This document shows, one piece after another, positions 15,341 through 17,902 of a stretch of 17,902 bases of DNA. The position numbers and the translations under genes are program-made. Each line of letters starts with the position of its first letter. The first letter of the stretch is position 1. The notes beneath the pieces were generated by a model. The model worked only from the letters and a program-made list of their open reading frames with translations, did no database searches and had not been told where the DNA came from. Origin of the DNA: Pseudomonadota bacterium (GTDB lineage Bacteria; Pseudomonadota; Gammaproteobacteria; Xanthomonadales; Xanthomonadaceae); assembly GCA_023423605.1 (NCBI GenBank), contig JAFAFF010000125.1, positions 1 to 17,902 on the forward strand, in the 5' to 3' direction.

Positions 15341-15586
15341 ACCTTCCGGTTCGCGGTCTCCCGCAGCCTGCACGGTGTCGTCGCCGGGCCCATTTCCTGT
15401 ACGCCGCACCTCGGTCAACGTATGCTGAATGGGGGGCGGCGACGCGTGCTGCTTTCGCACTCGACTTACATGTTGCGGCCTAGACTGGGGCGCATTTTTG
15501 AATCTACCGGGTGAGCGTACGTGCGTTCCTGCAAAGAAAGACACCGGAAAGCGGCCGCCCTGCATGGGGGGCAAGGGGCGATACGC
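15341..15586. other. Non-coding interval upstream of the mdoH leader
   Basis: Together with the leader ORF this makes about 320 bases before mdoH. I see no other gene, no intrinsic terminator for the 57-residue gene, and no strong promoter. An A/T-rich patch near 15493-15502 (ATTTTTGAAT) is the likeliest place for a promoter of mdoH, but its -35/-10 pair is not clear. Confidence 0.35.
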
Positions 15587-15655
15587 ATGATGATGATGGC
15601 TGCCGGCATGTGCATGATGCGTGCGTGGACAGCTTCTGCCGTGGATTCGAGGTAA
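15587..15655 (+). CDS. Met-rich 22-residue leader ORF before mdoH
   Basis: ATG 15587 follows AAGGGG (15573-15578) at acceptable spacing. The peptide [19 protein letters not shown] plus DSR has seven methionines in 22 residues. It ends with TAA four bases before the mdoH ATG, and the mdoH ribosome site GAGG (15649-15652) lies inside its last codons. Translation of the leader would therefore run into the mdoH start and could modulate it. It may be chance: ATG-rich stretches make short frames easily. Confidence 0.35.
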   Translation: MMMMAAGMCMMRAWTASAVDSR

Positions 15656-15659
15656 TCGC

Positions 15660-17564
15660 ATGAGCCAGACCACTGCCGACGCCAGGCTCGACGCAGGCCT
15701 GGCGACGTTGCCGGGTGGCTCCCCGCTGGAGATGCCGGAACAGCAGCTGCACCGGGGTGCCCTGGAGGTGCCGCGGCACCGTACATCGCCACGCATGATC
15801 GGACTGCGTCGCGCCTATCTGTTCGGCGGCACCGCATTGATGACCTGCGTGGCCACGGTGATGATGTGGCGGGTGCTTTCGCCCAATGGCGTCAGCGTGC
15901 TGGAAGCGTGCCTGCTGGTGCTGTTCGTGGGCCTGTTCGGCTGGATCGCACTGGCCTTCGCCAGTGCGGTGGCCGGTTTCCTTACCGCTGTGTTCGACCG
16001 TGGCTACCGCCTGGGCATCGATCCCGACCAGCCGCTTCCGCAGTTGCATACCCGCACCGCGCTGCTGATGCCGACCTACAACGAAGATCCACGCCGGCTG
16101 CTGGCCGGCCTGCAGGCCATCCACGAATCGGTCGCGGCAACCGGGCAGATCGACAACTTCGATTTCTTCGTGCTCAGCGACACCCAGCGCGAGGATATCG
16201 GCCACGCCGAGGAACAGGCCTTCGCCGAACTGCGTGCCGCATTGGGTCCGGAGGCACGGCTGTTCTATCGTCGCCGGGCCGACAACAGTGGACGCAAGGC
16301 CGGCAACATCGCCGACTGGGTACGGCTTTTCGGCGGGGGGTATCCGCAGATGCTGATCCTGGACGCGGACAGCCTGATGACCGGCGACACCATCGTGCGG
16401 CTGGCCGCGGGCATGGAAAACAACCCGGATGTGGGCCTGATCCAGACCCTGCCGGTGGTGGTCGGCGGGCGTACCCTGTTCTCGCGCATGCAGCAGTTCG
16501 GTGGCCGGGTCTATGGTCCGGTGATCGCCCGTGGCGTGTCCTGGTGGCACGGCGCGGAAAGCAATTACTGGGGCCACAACGCGATCATCCGCACCGTTGC
16601 CTTTGCCGATCATGCAGGGCTGCCGGCGCTGCCGGGCCGCGAGCCGTTCGGCGGCCATGTGCTGAGCCACGATTTCGTCGAAGCGGCACTGATGCGGCGT
16701 GGCGGCTGGGCCGCGCACATGGTGCCGTACCTGAAGGGCAGCTACGAGGAAGGTCCGCCAACGTTGACCGACATGATGGTGCGTGACCGCCGCTGGTGCC
16801 AGGGCAACCTGCAGCACGGCAAGATCGTCGGCAGCAAGGGCCTGCACTGGATAAGCCGCGTGCACATGCTGATCGGCATCGGACACTACTTCACCGCGCC
16901 GATGTGGGCGATGCTGATGCTGATAGGCATTGCCATTCCACTGTTCCAGGAAGGCATCGATCTGAACGGTGTGCTGCACCTGTCGCCCAGCGTGTACTGG
17001 CGCACGCAGGACGAAATCCAGGTGGTGCGCCTGTTCGCCATCACCATGGCGGTGCTGTTGACGCCGAAGTTCCTGGGTTATCTGGCCACGCTGCTGGAAC
17101 CGGTGGATCGCCGTGGTTGCGGCGGCGCGTTGCGCATGTTCGTGGCGATGCTGCTGGAAACCCTGCTGGCGGCGCTGATGGCGCCGGTGGTGATGTACGT
17201 GCAGTCGCGCGGCGTGGCCGAAGTGCTGGCCGGCAAGGATTCCGGCTGGGACGCGCAGCAGCGCGACGATGGCGGCGTGGACTGGCTGGCGCTGGTGCGT
17301 GCCTACGGTGGGCTGAGCGTGTTCGGTGCCTTCATGGGGGTGCTGGCGTGGATGGTATCGCCGGCCCTGGCGGCCTGGATGTCTCCGGTGGTGGTCGGCA
17401 TGGTGCTGTCCATCCCGGTGGTGGCGCTGACGTCCTCGCGTGGGCCGGGCCGCTGGCTGCACCGGCTGCGGCTGCTCGACATCCCCGAGGAGCGCGACCC
17501 GCCGCAGGTGCTGGTGCGCGCCGCGGAACTGCGCCAGGCAGCGCTGTCCCGGCCACGCCCCTGA
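15660..17564 (+). CDS. mdoH: Glucans biosynthesis glucosyltransferase H (OpgH/MdoH)
   Basis: A 634-residue inner-membrane family 2 glucosyltransferase that builds the beta-1,2 glucan backbone of osmoregulated periplasmic glucans from UDP-glucose. Two helices (about 52-71 and 81-112) precede the catalytic domain: [15 protein letters not shown] (132-146), FFVLSDT, the metal-binding [10 protein letters not shown] (Asp235 and Asp237), [24 protein letters not shown] and RDRRWCQGN (375-383, the acceptor-site motif). Several membrane segments follow. The C-terminus [13 protein letters not shown] is conserved, but the protein stops soon afterwards. E. coli OpgH has about 847 residues, with longer tails at both ends. 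No mdoG lies upstream, as in xanthomonads, where the gene was also called hrpM. ATG 15660 has a GAGG site; GTG 15621 is possible. Confidence 0.95.
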   Translation: MSQTTADARLDAGLATLPGGSPLEMPEQQLHRGALEVPRHRTSPRMIGLRRAYLFGGTALMTCVATVMMWRVLSPNGVSVLEACLLVLFVGLFGWIALAFASAVAGFLTAVFDRGYRLGIDPDQPLPQLHTRTALLMPTYNEDPRRLLAGLQAIHESVAATGQIDNFDFFVLSDTQREDIGHAEEQAFAELRAALGPEARLFYRRRADNSGRKAGNIADWVRLFGGGYPQMLILDADSLMTGDTIVRLAAGMENNPDVGLIQTLPVVVGGRTLFSRMQQFGGRVYGPVIARGVSWWHGAESNYWGHNAIIRTVAFADHAGLPALPGREPFGGHVLSHDFVEAALMRRGGWAAHMVPYLKGSYEEGPPTLTDMMVRDRRWCQGNLQHGKIVGSKGLHWISRVHMLIGIGHYFTAPMWAMLMLIGIAIPLFQEGIDLNGVLHLSPSVYWRTQDEIQVVRLFAITMAVLLTPKFLGYLATLLEPVDRRGCGGALRMFVAMLLETLLAALMAPVVMYVQSRGVAEVLAGKDSGWDAQQRDDGGVDWLALVRAYGGLSVFGAFMGVLAWMVSPALAAWMSPVVVGMVLSIPVVALTSSRGPGRWLHRLRLLDIPEERDPPQVLVRAAELRQAALSRPRP

Positions 17565-17618
17565 AAAAAGGGGGACGGAGGCGGTTAATTCCAATTAACT
17601 GCCTCCGTCCCCTTTTTT
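17564..17618. terminator. Long bidirectional terminator / REP-like palindrome
   Basis: The arms 17564-17590 and 17593-17618 pair over about 26 bp around a CC loop. The order is A6, G5, ACGGAGGC, GTTAATT, then the complement ending in C4 and T6. The defects are one unpaired G and one G-T position. An A-run before and a T-run after make it an intrinsic terminator in both directions. It overlaps the last base of the mdoH stop codon. The GGGGACGGAGG...CCTCCGTCCCC core resembles dispersed palindromes that accompany REP-associated transposases; this part is inference. Confidence 0.85.
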
Positions 17619-17657
17619 CTGCGGGCATCCGGGGGCCGGTGCGGCTGCCGGTCACGG

Positions 17658-17690
17658 CATAATGCGGGCTGTCCTTGAAGGAACCGCATC
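17658..17690 (+). promoter_or_regulatory. Esterase leader: -10-like box and ribosome site
   Basis: CATAAT (17658-17663) resembles a -10 element about 28 bases before the ATG at 17691, and an AAGGA site (17678-17682) lies at normal spacing. No good -35 is visible. Confidence 0.4.
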
Positions 17691-17807
17691 ATGCTGCAGA
17701 CGGTGGAACAGGAAACCGGCGCATCGCCGCAGTGGTCGATCATCTGGCTGCACGGCCTGGGTGCCAATGGCCATGATTTCGCGCCCATCGTGCCGGACCT
17801 GGTGCGC
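17691..17807 (+). pseudogene. Carboxylesterase, N-terminal part (interrupted)
   Basis: ATG 17691 opens a frame of 39 family-like residues that includes WSIIWLHGLGANGHDFAPIV and PDLVR. This is the oxyanion-region start of the phospholipase/carboxylesterase group of alpha/beta hydrolases (AB hydrolase 2), usually about 220 residues. After codon 39 the frame stays open to the window edge, but the residues (HRVAVPFQVEAQ and so on) are not esterase-like. They are the reverse complement of the enzyme's own C-terminus. The nucleophile motif GFSQG is not seen. The gene is therefore inverted or chimeric at this point. Confidence 0.7.
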
Positions 17808-17902
17808 CATCGGGTAGCGGTGCCATTCCAGGTGGAAGCCCAGCTCCTTCAGCACCTGCATGCTGTGTTCGGCCACCTGCACCGGAATAACCGGGTCGGC
17901 GC
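17796..17902 (-). pseudogene. Carboxylesterase, C-terminal part on opposite strand
   Basis: Read on the - strand from the window edge, the frame gives ADPVIPVQVAEHSMQVL then KELGFHLEWHRYPMAHQV. This matches the end of the same AB hydrolase 2 family: the catalytic Asp in ADPVIP and the catalytic His in YPMAHQV. Family similarity stops after GTC (17798-17796), and the frame then runs nonsensically into the antisense of the N-terminal part. The last 12 bases, GCGCACCAGGTC, are the complement of the GACCTGGTGCGC coding DLVR on the + strand. Confidence 0.7.

Noticed and set aside
15504..17594. 696-codon open frame on the - strand opposite mdoH
   Set aside because: Rich in His, Gln and Arg with no recognisable motif; antisense to conserved OpgH motifs.

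Overview
The window is high-GC proteobacterial DNA. Its gene content points to a Xanthomonadaceae member, most probably Stenotrophomonas or a close relative. The indicators are a lexA2-type gene with the operator GGTGTACAAATGTACACC heading an imuA-imuB-dnaE2 cassette, a short OpgH/MdoH without a neighbouring mdoG, a periplasmic trehalase, and REP-like palindromes. The assignment rests on recognised family features, not on a database search.

Layout. 1-270: about 270 bases with no convincing gene, holding an imperfect stem and two direct-repeat copies that look like insertion-sequence ends. 271-393 (-): the first 40 codons of an NTF2/SnoaL-like gene, cut off by that DNA. 494-1081 (-): a TetR-family regulator whose promoter carries a CTACCA-gt-TGGTAG operator; a related site sits in front of the broken NTF2-like gene. 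1447-3735 (+): a BetT-like BCCT transporter with a reading frame upstream that is separated from it by a single in-frame amber codon. 3854-5622 (+): a DUF2231 membrane protein translationally coupled to a sorbosone-dehydrogenase-like lipoprotein, then a strong terminator. 5715-7774 (-): periplasmic trehalase coupled to a secreted NTF2-like protein. 7877-8005 (-): a 42-residue membrane protein with a TatA-like start. 8186-8953 (+): an SDR oxidoreductase. 9019-14889 (+): the SOS mutagenesis operon lexA2-imuA-imuB-dnaE2. 14919-15025: six degenerate 16-bp tandem units ending in a perfect stem-loop. 15167-15340 (+): a 57-residue hypothetical protein. 15587-17564 (+): a Met-rich 22-codon leader and mdoH/opgH, closed by a very long symmetrical terminator or REP palindrome. 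17691-17902: an alpha/beta-hydrolase carboxylesterase that folds back on itself.

How the genes work together. The best understood unit is the SOS cassette: LexA2 represses its own operon, and on DNA damage RecA-stimulated self-cleavage releases ImuA, ImuB and DnaE2, which together perform error-prone translesion synthesis. Several other units relate to osmotic or envelope physiology: choline uptake, trehalose hydrolysis, and osmoregulated periplasmic glucan synthesis. They are separate transcription units and no common regulation is visible.

Points most worth a second look. (1) At 17796-17807 the esterase N-terminus on the + strand joins the C-terminus of the same family on the - strand through a shared 12-bp sequence, which suggests an inversion or a fold-back chimera. 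(2) The TetR operator pair has a broken target gene. (3) An amber codon lies in front of betT. (4) The lexA2 operator contains a -10-like element and abuts the ATG, suggesting a leaderless SOS transcript. (5) The 16-bp tandem array next to dnaE2 resembles one arm of a REP hairpin. No CRISPR array, tRNA or rRNA was seen, and I found no clearly new multi-gene system.
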